Assembly (NCBI RefSeq): GCF_000350225.1
Contig: NW_005178873.1
Coordinates: 1-64,000, forward strand
Source of the DNA: Chondrus crispus
Lineage: Eukaryota > Rhodophyta > Florideophyceae > Gigartinales > Gigartinaceae
Reading direction: 5' to 3'
DNA length: 64,000 nt
The notes under the pieces: model-generated
Told to the model about the DNA's origin: nothing
The model's input: the letters and a program-made list of their open reading frames with translations, nothing else
Databases searched by the model: none
Made by a program: the position numbers and the translations under genes
Shown here: positions 1 through 11,023 of the stretch, in pieces
How positions within the stretch are numbered: position 1 is the stretch's first letter
Layout: every line of letters starts with the position of its first letter

Positions 1-2
1 CC

Positions 3-1074
3 CCTATCGGCCACCACATCCACACAGATGTCTGCGGCCCAATTACCCCCCCGTCCGTCAACAACATCCGCTATGTAACAACCTTCCTCGATGAAGGTAG
101 CCGCCGTCTCTGCGCCTTCTTCTCCTCCACCAAATCTGCTGTGATACAGCAGACCACTTCCTTTATCAACCACATTCACCACCACACACCCTTCCGCGTC
201 CGCCGCCTCACTTCTGACAACGCCCGCGAGTACCTCGCCAAATCTCTCTCCACCTTCTACGCAACCAACTTCATCATCCACAATACCACCGTCCCCCACA
301 CCCCCCAAGAAAACGGGCTCGCTGAGCGTATCAATCGAACCCTCTTCGACAACGTGCGCGCCGCCCTACACTCGTCCCGCCTCCCCCCATCCTTCTGGGA
401 ACCCGCCTTGCGAGACTACATCGACAAGTACAACCACACTCTCCACTCCTCCCACCACGCCCTCCCCCGAACACTCTGGTCCAACGCCCCCGTCAATGTG
501 TCCACGCTTCACCCTTTCGGCTCATATGGACACGTATTCAACCCCTCAGCTAAGACGAAACTTCAACCCCGCTCATTCCTCGCTCGATATCTCTACCGCG
601 ACGACCCCTTCCACTACGTCGTCGTGAACACCAACACCCACAAGCTCCTCCGCTGCCGTGCTGCCGATTTCCGGCCCTATTCACCCCACACCGACCCTGT
701 CGTGACCACTCCGCATCACCCTCCCCCTTCCCCATCACTCACCGCTCCGAACACGTTCCCAAGAACCCCACCCCGCCCCACCCCTCCCCCAAGTCTGCCT
801 CCCCGCCCCAAACCTGCCCTCCCTCCCCCTGCGCCGCCCCGCCCGGGCGAAGGGCCCACCACCCCCACCCCCATTGCCCCGCGACCCCCACCTCCTACCC
901 CACCCACCTACCTGGCCTTCCACACCGACACCCTCACACCCACCAACCTTCGGCAAGCCCGCCTCGCCCCCGACACTCACCTCTGGGAACGCTCATGGAA
1001 CGCCGACATCGACTCCTTGGAGAAACGTGGAACAATCACCTACGTTCCCGGTACCTCCGTCCCTCCGAGCACCC
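3..1074 (+). pseudogene. Copia-1 pol, 5' part: integrase and start of RT
   Basis: This is the 5' part of a Ty1/copia polyprotein, open from the window edge in the frame starting at base 3. The integrase core shows the first catalytic Asp in HTDVCGPI (about 27-50), the second in TSDNAREY (about 210-230), and the Glu in HTPQENGLAERIN (about 297-335). A very proline-rich linker (about 710-910) follows, then the beginning of the reverse transcriptase domain (SWNADIDSLEKRGTITYVPG, about 991-1050). The frame is cut at 1074 by Gypsy-A. The apparent stop at 1077-1079 lies in the Gypsy LTR and is not a copia stop. The frame resumes at 14431 with no lesion between the two parts, so the ORF was open when Gypsy-A landed. 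Gag, protease and the 5' LTR lie outside the window. Confidence 0.9.
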
Positions 1075-2126
1075 TGTAGTGCAATGCGCCTGTCGGGCAG
1101 AGACCGCGGTCCGATGGTCCAGCAAAAACAACAACAGTAACAAAAAGAAGAACTGCCGATAGCACAGCGCTACGGAGTGTCCGACTCTCCCTTCTCCGTT
1201 TAAACGAGCTTGCGACTCGTAGTAGCTCGGATCCCTGATGCGGGGGGGGCACAGAGAAATAGCCCGGCCCGGGATCGGTGTGGTAGAGACTTGCGAAGAG
1301 ATCTGCTCGACGAGTGTGGAGTGGGGCGCGTACGTAGGTACCCCGGTTCCACTGGGTTGTAAGGCCAATGCTCGTTGAGCTTCTTCGACACCTTGTGACG
1401 CGACAAGGCCTTCGACGGGGGCGTCGCAACGCAGCCCGACGGGATGAAATGAAAGTAGCAGCCCTACGTCAACCGTGCCGCCCGATGGCTCGAAACACCT
1501 ACACCGGTTCGGTCGCAACCGACACCGATGGTACCAACACTGGCTCGTAATACGACGGAGCCCTTCGAGGAAGACGTCGTTGCAACGGTCTCCGTCGGAA
1601 AATGGGTCACAGTAGCAGCGCTACGTCAACTGTGTCGCCCAATGGCTCGAAACACCTACACCGGTTCGATTGCAACCGAGGCCGATGGCACCAACACAAG
1701 ATAAGGGAAAAATAGGTAGAATTAGAGATAGAAAAGGATAGGGAAATAAAGGAAAGAGAAAAGGGAACCCCGAGCGATAGAGGATGCCGTAGGCTTATGT
1801 AAAAGGGAGCGTCTTGATAGAGACGGGCTTCGACCAAGGCGACATTCAACTCCGGCAACTCGGGTTGGTTTATTGACTTGTTCGGTCAAAGGGCTAAGTT
1901 ATATAGAGCCCCGTCGGGGCGAGTACAGTAGCTCCCGGCGCTTGATCCTAGATCTAATCTAGTGTCAGCAAAATTAATGCCAACTAATTAACTAAATAAA
2001 ATAAAATAATTAAAAATTAAAACTGTGCAATTATTCACACGTGTGTCCCCAAAATCCGGACTACTTTTCGGATCCAAATGTTTTCCTTTCTTTTCACCCC
2101 CCTTTCCAGGTGCGTATTGCACTACA
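1075..2126 (-). repeat. Gypsy-A 3' LTR
   Basis: This 1052-bp LTR begins TGTAGTGCAA and ends TTGCACTACA on the plus strand and is nearly identical to 13374-14425. It holds an internal tandem duplication: a block of about 86 bp near 1456-1541 recurs near 1612-1697 (156-bp spacing). Both copies contain ATGGCTCGAAACACCTACAC. The last 170 bp are AT-rich. An open frame of about 160 codons is present in element sense in both LTRs; I do not count it as a gene. Confidence 0.95.
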
Positions 2127-2139
2127 TATCCCTCTTCTT
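2127..2139 (-). other. Gypsy-A polypurine tract
   Basis: Reading on the minus strand, CTAAGAAGAGGGATA lies directly before the start of the 3' LTR. This purine-rich run in the correct position is the expected plus-strand primer site. It supports both the minus orientation and the LTR boundary at 2126. Confidence 0.75.
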
Positions 2140-2237
2140 AGCGCTCTGGCGCAGCGGCTTCACTCATTTGCTTCCCAACTTCTTCCTTTTTTCTTCCGAC
2201 CATCGGTCGCCGCTCGCGTGAGAGTAAGACGATCTCC

Positions 2238-3960
2238 ATGTTTCCTTCATCGGATCCCACTGTCGGACATACCGCCCGCGGTCGCCGCGGTGTGGGCTTC
2301 TCACACACGCCTTCCATTCCTAGCGACCTTCCTTCCATACCCCGACTTCCCCCGAACACCAACGTTCCTGAACCGGTCTTTCATCCCGATCTCCATCCTT
2401 CATCAGCCCCTTGTCGATACCCCTCACTAGCGGAGCTCCAAGGTAAATCCATGCGCGACTATCCCTTACTGTACGCGCCCACTCCTTGGTTTTCCGCCAT
2501 CGACGTGCGCGACGTCACTAGCATCGGGCGCGACTTTGCCGACGGTGCGGGGATGTTGCCAGGTCACCTTCCCCTTCAAGCCATTTCCTCCTACGATTGG
2601 CGTGCCCGTGTCATAATTTCCTACTCTATCTGTCGTCTCAACCGACGCGGGCATGACAAGGCGGTCGTCGTGTCCCCTCAAATTTTCCTTGGATCCAGTA
2701 CTGATCCGTCTCCCCTACGCCTGTTTCACTCTGTACCGGTACAGTACGTCTCACAGGGCTCCACAGAGGGTTGTCAAAGACAATCATGTCGTGCCTCTTC
2801 GTACCGATTCATCTTTCCCTTATACACGCAATAAAATCCACGTCGATAGCATTTGCTGGTGCGAATTCCCTCGGTTCAACGCATAGAAATTTCCGCGTCA
2901 TACCCCCGTCGTCCGTTGCAACCTCTTCCTACAGGAACGATCTTCGCAGTTTTTTTTCTCTTTTCGTTTGCGTTCCGCATTCGCGGCTGTTAGACACACC
3001 CGTTGGTATCACCAGAACAGCCGTCGGCGTTGGCAACATCGTCAGAGCGGGTTCTCAGTTCGGAAGTCCTTTCGACCGTCGCCATGTATCCTGTATGCCA
3101 TATTTTCCTTCGACTACCCGCGCGGCTCCGCCATCCGGATCGGCTTAGGGCTGCTCGTACTTGGCGATCTTGACCAACGCCGGACAGACTTGGCTCTCCT
3201 TCGAGACTTGATGAGCCGTCTGAAAGATTAACTTGCGATCGACGGTTCTCGATCCTCCCATGATTAGTCGCGGATCGGCGCGGCGTCATGTTCCGCCTTC
3301 ACACAAAAAAACAATTAGGCAAGGAAACAGGGGACGCAGAATATATGAAAAAATAGCAAGATAGAAATGTAGAAAGAGAGAAAGACGATAGGCATTGTGT
3401 GTGCTTGGGGAGGGGGTTGTGGCGTGGCGCTCCACCAGTTGGAAGCGGTGTGACGTAGCGGTTGCGATCGCGATCTTCGATAGTCGCTGTTCGGTGTCGT
3501 CTCCCTCCGAGGGAGACACTATATTTCCAACGAGGTCTCAATTTCCATGGTAAAATGCGTGAGCTTCTTGCCACGTGAGAGAATCCCTTCTCCTTCTTCT
3601 GGCCTGGTCCCTGCGGGAAATAAAATATGGTCGACGTAATACTGGCGACGTTGTCCTTCTACCCTCGTCACGACGCCACTGTAGGCGCCTGTTTCGACGT
3701 TACATTTCATTATCGTCGGGGTATTGTCCTCCTTGCGTAGATGGTTTGATGAATCGTGCGCGAGAGCTCCTCAGACTGCCATTCTATCAGCGTGCCGACG
3801 ACCTTGAACTCTCTTGCTGTCCGGATTTGCCGACGCGTACATGACGCTGGGACGTAGATCCCCTTTCCTTAAAATTCGCAATTTGATCACCTTGCGTAGC
3901 AACGATCCGACACGGCATCGATCCTTGGCTTGGGGGCGTCGTCGCTCGTCAGGCTCCGCT
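2238..3960 (+). pseudogene. Gypsy-A antisense accessory unit 1 (decayed)
   Basis: This stretch between pol and the 3' LTR has coding traces on the strand opposite to gag-pol. It opens about 110 bp inside the LTR with a 198-codon frame (2238-2834): a Pro/Ser-rich start, then a globular part with SLAELQGKSMRDYPLL and FADGAGMLPGHLPLQ. Coding traces continue in shifted frames, for example LFVCVPHSRLLDTPVG and RTAVGVGNIVRAG (about 2950-3050). The region from about 2620 to 3120 matches unit 2 (about 4740-5300) at protein level, so it is a diverged tandem copy. I recognise no family. Its position and orientation resemble the intact antisense ORF of Gypsy-B, but I cannot show homology between them. 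The exact end is uncertain. Confidence 0.45.
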
Positions 3961-4285
3961 GGGCTGAAGTATCTCGCACGAAGTTGACACGTGGACAGGT
4001 TTTCTCATTTGTCCTGATCCCGTTGCCGAAATTCAGGCGAAATAGGCATTCTCTTCGTTATTTTTCTGGCGTGGGGCCCTATAGTTGAGGAAAATTTCAA
4101 CCTCCTCTTCTTACTTGCCTCAGTTCTGAGGGGATGGGTTTCTCCGCCCGGGCTCGATTCGAAGTGTCCTTTACCTCTCCCCGACACGGACGCATGTTGT
4201 CTCTCCTCATTCCTGCTCTCAGCGCACTGTAGTTCGCCCATGTCGGCTCTTACTCATCACCGACGGTGAACCACAAGACAATGCG

Positions 4286-6100
4286 GTGGGCTGGCTGGAC
4301 CTGTTCTGTCTGTCCCACATGGCTCTCGTCGAGGGGCGGGGTCGTTTCCCCGATGGTAAGGAAATGAGCTGGGTGCTCGAATTTCTCCCCAACTTCCCCT
4401 ACGACCTCCACAAAAAAAATCATGTCCCTGTCGAGTGCCAGAAGACACCTGCGTCGTCTGCGTCGCGTTGGCGTTCTCGCATAATATTAAGACAGAACAT
4501 CCTTTCCAATGCGTTCTGCCCTTCAGGTCTTCTAGCGGCACCGGGAGTGTCTCACCCCTCATCTGTCTTCCTCTCAATACGTGTCGTGGGACTGGGCTCG
4601 ATGAGTCCCTGAGTCTCTTGCCCCTTTGGCGATCAGATTGCCCACTTGGGGGATTATCCCCTTTTACATTTCCGAAACGCGACTGGTGCTGATCTTGAAG
4701 GGAGCGCCTCGTGACTGTAGTTTCTTTGCCAGTCCTGTTTTACGTGTCCTCTCCTGCGAGAACGTCGTATTGGATGTGTTCATCCTCAGCGCGTCTCTCC
4801 GGCCAACGTGTGTGTTCCCATTCAGTAATCGCATCCCCTCAACTCCTTCCGGGACTTAATACCGGTATCTCCACCCTGGGCACTATGCCCTTCTCTGCAG
4901 GTACAGTAGAATTAGTAAGCGTACTCTGAAGGTCGCCGGAAGCAACTACGTCGTTCTTCGTCGTGCTGGTGAATTCTCACCGTACACACGCAATACCATT
5001 CACATGGACATCATTTTTTTTTGGTACGTCCTCCCTCAATCCAATACATAGAAATTTTAGCTTCGTAGCCCTCCATCCGTCATGACCTCGTTTCAGGGGA
5101 CCAACTCTCCAAATTTGCCCCTTTTTGTAAGCGTCCTGCCCTTGCGGCTGTTCGGAACAACCGTCAGTACAAACAGAGAGGCCGTCGGCTCTAGCAACAT
5201 CGTGATGACGGATCCTCGTCTAGGGCATGACTTCGGGCGTTGCGGTGTCCTTTGTCGGTCAGAATCATCTCCGAATACTCGCGCGGTACTCTCTCTGAGG
5301 CAGACATACGAAGTCTCGAGAGTTGACCTTCTTGTACAACTTAAAACAAAGGCCCGCTCTCCTTCTCGACGTGACACACAGTGTAATAAATTAATTACAA
5401 TCGACGATTCACAGAGCCTCCTCAATCTTGGGCGTCCCATTTGCTCACACGGGACCCGGTACGCTTGTTCCCCGTTTTCCACGGTGCGGGGTTCTTGTTC
5501 TCTACGTCACAAAAACAAAACAAAGAGGCAAAAGCAAAAACAGAAACAAAAACAAAAGAAAGACATGAGGGGGGGTCGATTACTGTAGTAAGTAGGTAAG
5601 TAGATCGCCCTTAGCGCAGGAAAGTTATATGCGTGACAGTGTTTGTCCCTGCTGATCCTGTTCAAAAACAGTTTTCCTCGATGAGGACGTCGGTATTGGT
5701 AGAGTACGTGTTACAAAGCGGCTTGTGACACAATGTTGTCGTCCGCCTGTGTCTTGCGCGTAGTCTTCAGTCTTAGCAGATAGAGGGCGCCTGTCCCGTA
5801 TATATACACGCGATAGCTTAGCAACAGCGAGCCCCAATTTTTTGATTAAATCCCGCTCCATGAGGGCGGATCATCGATCTAGGCGTCACATCACGTGCGC
5901 GCGGCGGCGTCGTGTGATCGTATCCAAGGAGGTAAATTACCTCAGCTTGAGACTACAGTACATCTTCTTTTCCACAGCCTGGCCGCGCAGGCCATTTCAT
6001 ACATGGGCGGGGGTCTCAGGCAAACTCGCTTGAGTCATTTCGTTCCCTTCTCCTCACTCCGAGGGGTCTCGTTTCCGGCGACTGTCCTTACTCCCTCTCT
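4286..6100 (+). pseudogene. Gypsy-A antisense accessory unit 2 (decayed)
   Basis: This is the second, more broken copy of the antisense coding unit. Short frames on the plus strand (4286-4612, 4626-4929, 5082-5588) together parallel unit 1. LGDYPLLHF pairs with MRDYPLLYA. PSTPSGLNTGISTLG and AGTVELVS pair with GSSTDPSPLRLFHS and PVQYVS. LFVSVLPLRLFGTTVS with REAVGSSNIVMTD pairs with LFVCVPHSRLLDTPVG with RTAVGVGNIVRAG. Matching nucleotide stretches include ACACACGCAATA, TACATAGAAATTTT and GCCGTCGGCT. Stops and frameshifts prevent any long ORF. The function is unknown. The rest of 2127-6440 holds nothing I can name. Confidence 0.4.
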
Positions 6101-6440
6101 CTGCGACGCTGTTCACCCCATCACTTCCAACTCGAGAGCCTCCTGATGGGGACCATCCCCAATACAATTTCAACATTTCACTCGCGGTCTTATCGCGTCC
6201 CGGGTCATTCACTTTCTCTCGATCGGCCTCCCTCGCATGCGTCTCTACATCAACTGCATCTTTTACCATCCTTCTCCCTCGACTCGAGGGTAACCCGCTC
6301 GTCAATCCCTTTTTGCAAAGGCGTTCCCGACGGAAAACTGCCTTACTCCTCTCGCTCCGACTTGCCGTGCTTTCGGACCCCTTCGTTTCGAATGTCTGAC
6401 TCTTCCGTGTTTCCTAATCGGCTAATTCTATTGACGATGC

Positions 6441-9074
6441 CTACCCCGCTTGCGCGTGCGCGACTTGCGGCGGCAAGAGTAATTTCTTCCTTCGGAAATA
6501 CGTGACGGCCGCACTGCGGGGCAATTGCTCAATGGGCTCCCACATCGCGTCCTCGGGCGTATAACCGTACCATTCCACCTTGAGAATCAAATTACCATTT
6601 TGATAATCGTGGTCGACGACCCGGTCGATTACATATTCCGTGTTCTCTGTTTCCTCTCCTTTCTCTGAACTGTTTCCTTCCCCCTTCTGAAGATCTTCCA
6701 ACTCGTCCTCTTCTCTGGACGTTCCGAGCTCGCGTAGGTTTGGAGGTGTCTCCCCTGTCGGCGTTTGACCAACTAAATTATCCAGGTCCCCCGTCGCAGG
6801 CGCACGGGTGTGAGGACGTTCCTCGTCCTCCATTGCCTCTCCTTCTTCGTTTAACTCCGGCTCTCCCAGGAACTGTAGCGCTTGACGTAGGCCGGTTATC
6901 GGCGCATGGTCCATTGGGCTTGGGGCTAATTCCACCCTGTCTCGCGATACGCGTTCCTCCTGATCGCCAATGGCAATGACTACCGTATGTTGATCCGATC
7001 TTCTGACCTGATAAGGCCCTGTAGCGACTTGTGCGAGCTTATGTTTCGGTTCGCTAGCCGTGCCCTGCTCCTTCCGGAGGAACACGTAGGACCCTGGTGG
7101 GATCTCAGATTGCGGCTTGCGAAGGCGTGCGTCGCAATTTCGCTTGTATCGGGCTTGTTCCTTTCGCAAACTCCTATCGGCGCTTCGCATTAGGCTCTCC
7201 AACCACGACTGCCATTTCAGGTAGTATGCTCGTGACGAACTGAAGTTCTTCGAACTTGGTTGCGCTTGTAACGCAATGTTTCTCGGCGCCCGAGCCAACA
7301 CCAGCTCGAAGGGCGCAATGTTCGTAGTTCGATGAACTTGTGTGTTGTAGGCGAGCGTCACAGCGTCGCTAAATAAGTCCCAGTCCTTGGGATGCTCTCC
7401 AACGTATTTTCGCAACGCGGAAGTCAGCGTGCGGTTAAATCTCTCAACTTGGCCGTTGGCTTGCGGGTGGTACGTAGTCGTGAACACATTGCGTATGCCA
7501 AGAATTCGGCAGACATTCTGAAAGAACCGGGCCGTGAACTGTGTTCCATTGTCGGACAGCAGCTTGACCGGCGGTCCGTACACGAATACCCAATGGTGAA
7601 CGAAGGCTTGTGCGATGTGCGCAGCTGATATCTTCTTCAACGGTACGGTTCGTACCAGTTTCGAGTATCGATCGCCGATCAAGAGAATATACCGATTTCC
7701 TCGCTTAGTTGTAATTAGCTCGCCGAGGATGTCGATGGCGACAAATTCCAGCGGAGCTTTGGGCGTGAACAGCTTCATTTCCTTCGTGTTTTTTCTTAAC
7801 TTCACCCTTTCCCGTGCACATGAGGCGCAATTCTTCGCGACTGCATAGCAGTCTAGGGCCATCGTAGGCCAATAAAAATATCTTCTCAAAGTCTTGTAAA
7901 GTTTCCTGCCTCCCGGGTGGCCTGCCAATTTTGCGTAGTGGCTCAACCCTAGGACGCGGTCCCTTAACGATTGTGGTATTACCACTTGTACAAACTCCGC
8001 CGCGGTACGGCATAGAGTTCCTTCGAGTTCCTCGGTCTCCGTGCTGAACGTTCTCACCTTTCCGGCGTCCATTTCTTCCTTGATGCAGTTGCAGAAGGGG
8101 TCGACGGCTTGCTCGCGAATGAGCTCCTCCGGAGTGACAGCTTGGAATTGATGGAAGCGATCAGGGGCGCTCCCCCCCTCAAGAGCGAGGATGTCGTCTA
8201 TCGCGTCAAAACTTTCCTCGTTCTCCACTGTACCCTCGGCCGGTTCGGCCATAAAGCAAGGGATTTCGTCGTCGATTTCGTCGACGGTTTCTCGTGCGGT
8301 CCGCAACCTTGACAAAGCGTCCGCCTGGCTGTTAGCCTTTCCCTTTTTGTACTTGATTTCAAAATCGAATTCCGAGAGGCATAGCCTCCATCGGATTAAT
8401 CTCCCGCTGGAGTCGGTTACGTTCATCAACCACCTCAATGAGGCATGGTCGGTATGCACGGCGAAGTGCTCGCCATATAGATATGGTCTTAAAGTCTGTA
8501 CGGCCCAAATTACCGCTAGACATTCTTTTTCTGATACAGAATAGTTTCTCTCGGCTGCGGCTAAGGTTCTTGAAAAGAACCCGATGGGTTTGCGTTGCGC
8601 ATCCGGGTGTGTTTGAAATAGTGCAGCGCCTATTTGGTAGTCGCTTGCATCGGTATCTACCGAGTAGTGTAGGTCCTTCTTCGGCACCGCCAACACCGGC
8701 GGTCCCAAGATGGCGTCCTTGAGCTTATGAAAAGCTTTCTTGCACGGTTCGTCGAATCCTTCCAACTGGACCGGTTGTCCTTTCTTCAGTAGTTGGTTTA
8801 GAGGCTGCGCAATTTTCGCATACTGCGGAACGAACCTGCGGTAGACATTGCAGAGTCCCAGGAAGCTCCTGAGCTGTGTCTGTGTTCGCGGGTACCGGAC
8901 TTGTTCCAACGCGGCGGTTCGCACGACATCGACTTCTAGTGTACCTGGGCGGACGACGTGGCCCAGGTACTTGATCTTTTCCACGAAAAATTCGCACTTG
9001 CTAAGCTTGAGCTTGACACCTGCCTTTTCCAATACGGAAAGTATTTCATCCACGTGCACGAGTGCTCCTCCCAC
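6441..9074 (-). pseudogene. Gypsy-A pol, 3' part: RT end, RNase H, integrase, chromodomain
   Basis: This 877-codon frame continues pol after a one-base lesion near 9062. In order it holds the RT connection (KYLGHVVRPGTLEVD, about residues 35-50); RNase H (SVDTDASDYQIGAAL, about 138-150, and the AERNYSVSEKECLAVIWAV region); the integrase zinc finger (HYAKLAGHPGGRKLY ... CASCAR); the integrase catalytic core (VAIDILGEL, LLSDNGTQF, HPQANGQVERFNRTL: Asp, Asp, Glu); and a C-terminal chromodomain (YVIDRVVDHDYQNGNLILKV, about 805-860). The chromodomain places it among chromoviruses, where this module steers integration to histone marks. The start is set by the frame, not by a real initiator: the protein should be one Gag-Pol product. 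The stop at 6441 is the natural pol end. Confidence 0.92.
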
Positions 9075-11023
9075 GACTTGCTAAAAATTATTATGTCGTC
9101 CAGATACACCAAACAGCACTTCCAACGGAACGGAGAGAGCAGGATATTCATTGCTCTCTGAAACGTCGCTGGCGCGTTAGTTAGCCCGAAGGGCATTCTT
9201 GAGAAGCGATACAGACCCGAGTGACACGAAAATGGGGTCTTGTCGCGGTCGCACTCAGGGATAGGCATCTGCCAATATCCCGAGATCGCGTCCAACGCGG
9301 AGAAAACCTTGGTGTTACCAAGCGAGTCTAGACACTCGTCCATGCGTGGCAAAGGGTACGTGTCTTTCACAGTCACTGCGTTCAGCCTGCGGTAGTCTAC
9401 GCAAAAACGCATTGACCCATCCGGCTTGGGCACCAGCAACACGGGCGACGCCCATTCTGACTGCGCTGGTTCTATCACTTCTGCCTCTAACATCTTCTGC
9501 ACTTCTGCATCTTCTACTTCGCGGGCTTTAGGCCCGGCCCGATACGGGGCTTGTGCGATGGGGCGAGTCTCGGGTATCAACTCGATCCGATGGACTGTGG
9601 TATTAATTTCACCAAGCGTCCCATCCCACATCCTTGAATACTTCTTCAACATCCGACGGAACCGCTCGCGCAGCCGTTCCGGTACGTGGCTCAGGTCGAG
9701 GTCCTCCACGTCCGGCGGTGGCAGCTCAATCCTGCGTTGCGGCTTCGTAGATGCCGACGCGGAGAGCCCTGCCGACCGTTCTTCTGGCTGGTCCTCGCGG
9801 CCTTGATCCGACGGTTCGCATCTTGTCTCGCCCGTAGGCGCCTTGGTGGAATTAGGAAAATTCTCCTTCTTCCTTTCTTGAATTCCGAGAACTTCACCAA
9901 TGGTGGTTTTGCTCTCGAGCGCGGCTCTCGGGTGCGGTAATAATTCTGCCACCACTTGGTCTTTTTGCACCCTGACAGGGTACGTCCTAAAATTCGCAAC
10001 GAGTAAACGAAATGGCCTGTCAGGCTCAACCTGAGCGACACCATTCGTGCACGTCAACCCGCGCCTTTCGTACAACGACGAGTACGGCTGAACCACCACC
10101 AAGCCCGCCCTCTTCGAGATGCATTCCACGACGCGTTGCGTCCCTGGCTCGATAGTCGTGGCTCTTGCCACTTTTACCTTAGGGGAAATTCGCTCCCCCT
10201 TTCCATCATTCTCGTCCTCTCCCGCGAGGAGATTCTTCTTCCCTTTTCTCGTCGAGAACCGCCTAACTATCGGAACCTCCGAGAAATCCGCCAACTCAAC
10301 CGTTTTCTTCCTTGGACAAATTGCTTCCACAAACCAGTCACAGTAGTCTGCGCCTAGAATTACCGGGACGGCTAGTTTTTCGCATACAATAAACTCGGCT
10401 GCGGCCACAAATTTTCCAAGCCTCACAGGCATTCTAATTGTGCCGAGAGTCCGGAGTGGCCTATTGTTCGCGTCGCCGATATCTTGGGTCGGTCCGTAGG
10501 ACACTAGAGATTCCATTCCAGCTGGGAGTTCCGATTTTCGCACAAGGTTTGGTCCCGCGCCGGTGTCTAAAACAGACAACACCCGGCTCATCAATCCAAT
10601 TGTGGGTCCGATGTCCGCGTAAACTTTGTAGTTTTTTCGCGCAAGGACCAAAATCTTCTCGGGAAACTCCCTTCGCTTAACACTGTACCAGGGTCTTCGA
10701 ACTTCTTCCAGCGGATGATCTCGGGCTCGGCTTAAAATTTTCTTGACTTGAGCTGGCCCTTTGGGCTTATCCACTAATCCAACAACCTCCTCCTCGAGGC
10801 CTGATTTTTCCTTTAGAGACGGGAAACGGGGCCGAGCCCCGGGCACAGAACGTCGACCCTGTGCCTCTCGCGACTCATGCGAGATTCCCCTCTCTAGTTT
10901 TCCTGCCGCTGCGGGATCCTTCTCACATCCGACGGCGCGGGCCCCGCGGTGGGCCCTCTGAAGGGTTGGTTCGATCTCGGCGTTGAAGCACTCGGCGTGC
11001 TCGCCGTCTGCGAATCGAACCAA
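8936..11023 (-). pseudogene. Gypsy-A pol, 5' part: protease and RT
   Basis: This frame overlaps the end of gag by 130 bp in a different frame, so pol expression probably needs ribosomal frameshifting. The aspartic protease active site is VLDTGAGPNLVRKSEL (about residue 150). The RT fingers and palm follow, with FCVDYRRLNAVTVKDTYPLP, SALDAISGYWQMP, RMPFGLTNAPATFQ and the catalytic CLVYLDDIIIFSKSWEEH (about 9080-9140). Immediately after WEEH the frame is lost: one base is missing near 9062, and the correct reading continues in the frame ending at 6441. The last 40 residues of this frame are therefore out-of-frame noise. The active-site residues themselves are intact. Confidence 0.92.

Noticed and set aside
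550-980. Gly/Arg-rich minus-strand ORFs over Copia-1
   Set aside because: They are shadows of the C-rich proline linker of copia pol on the plus strand.
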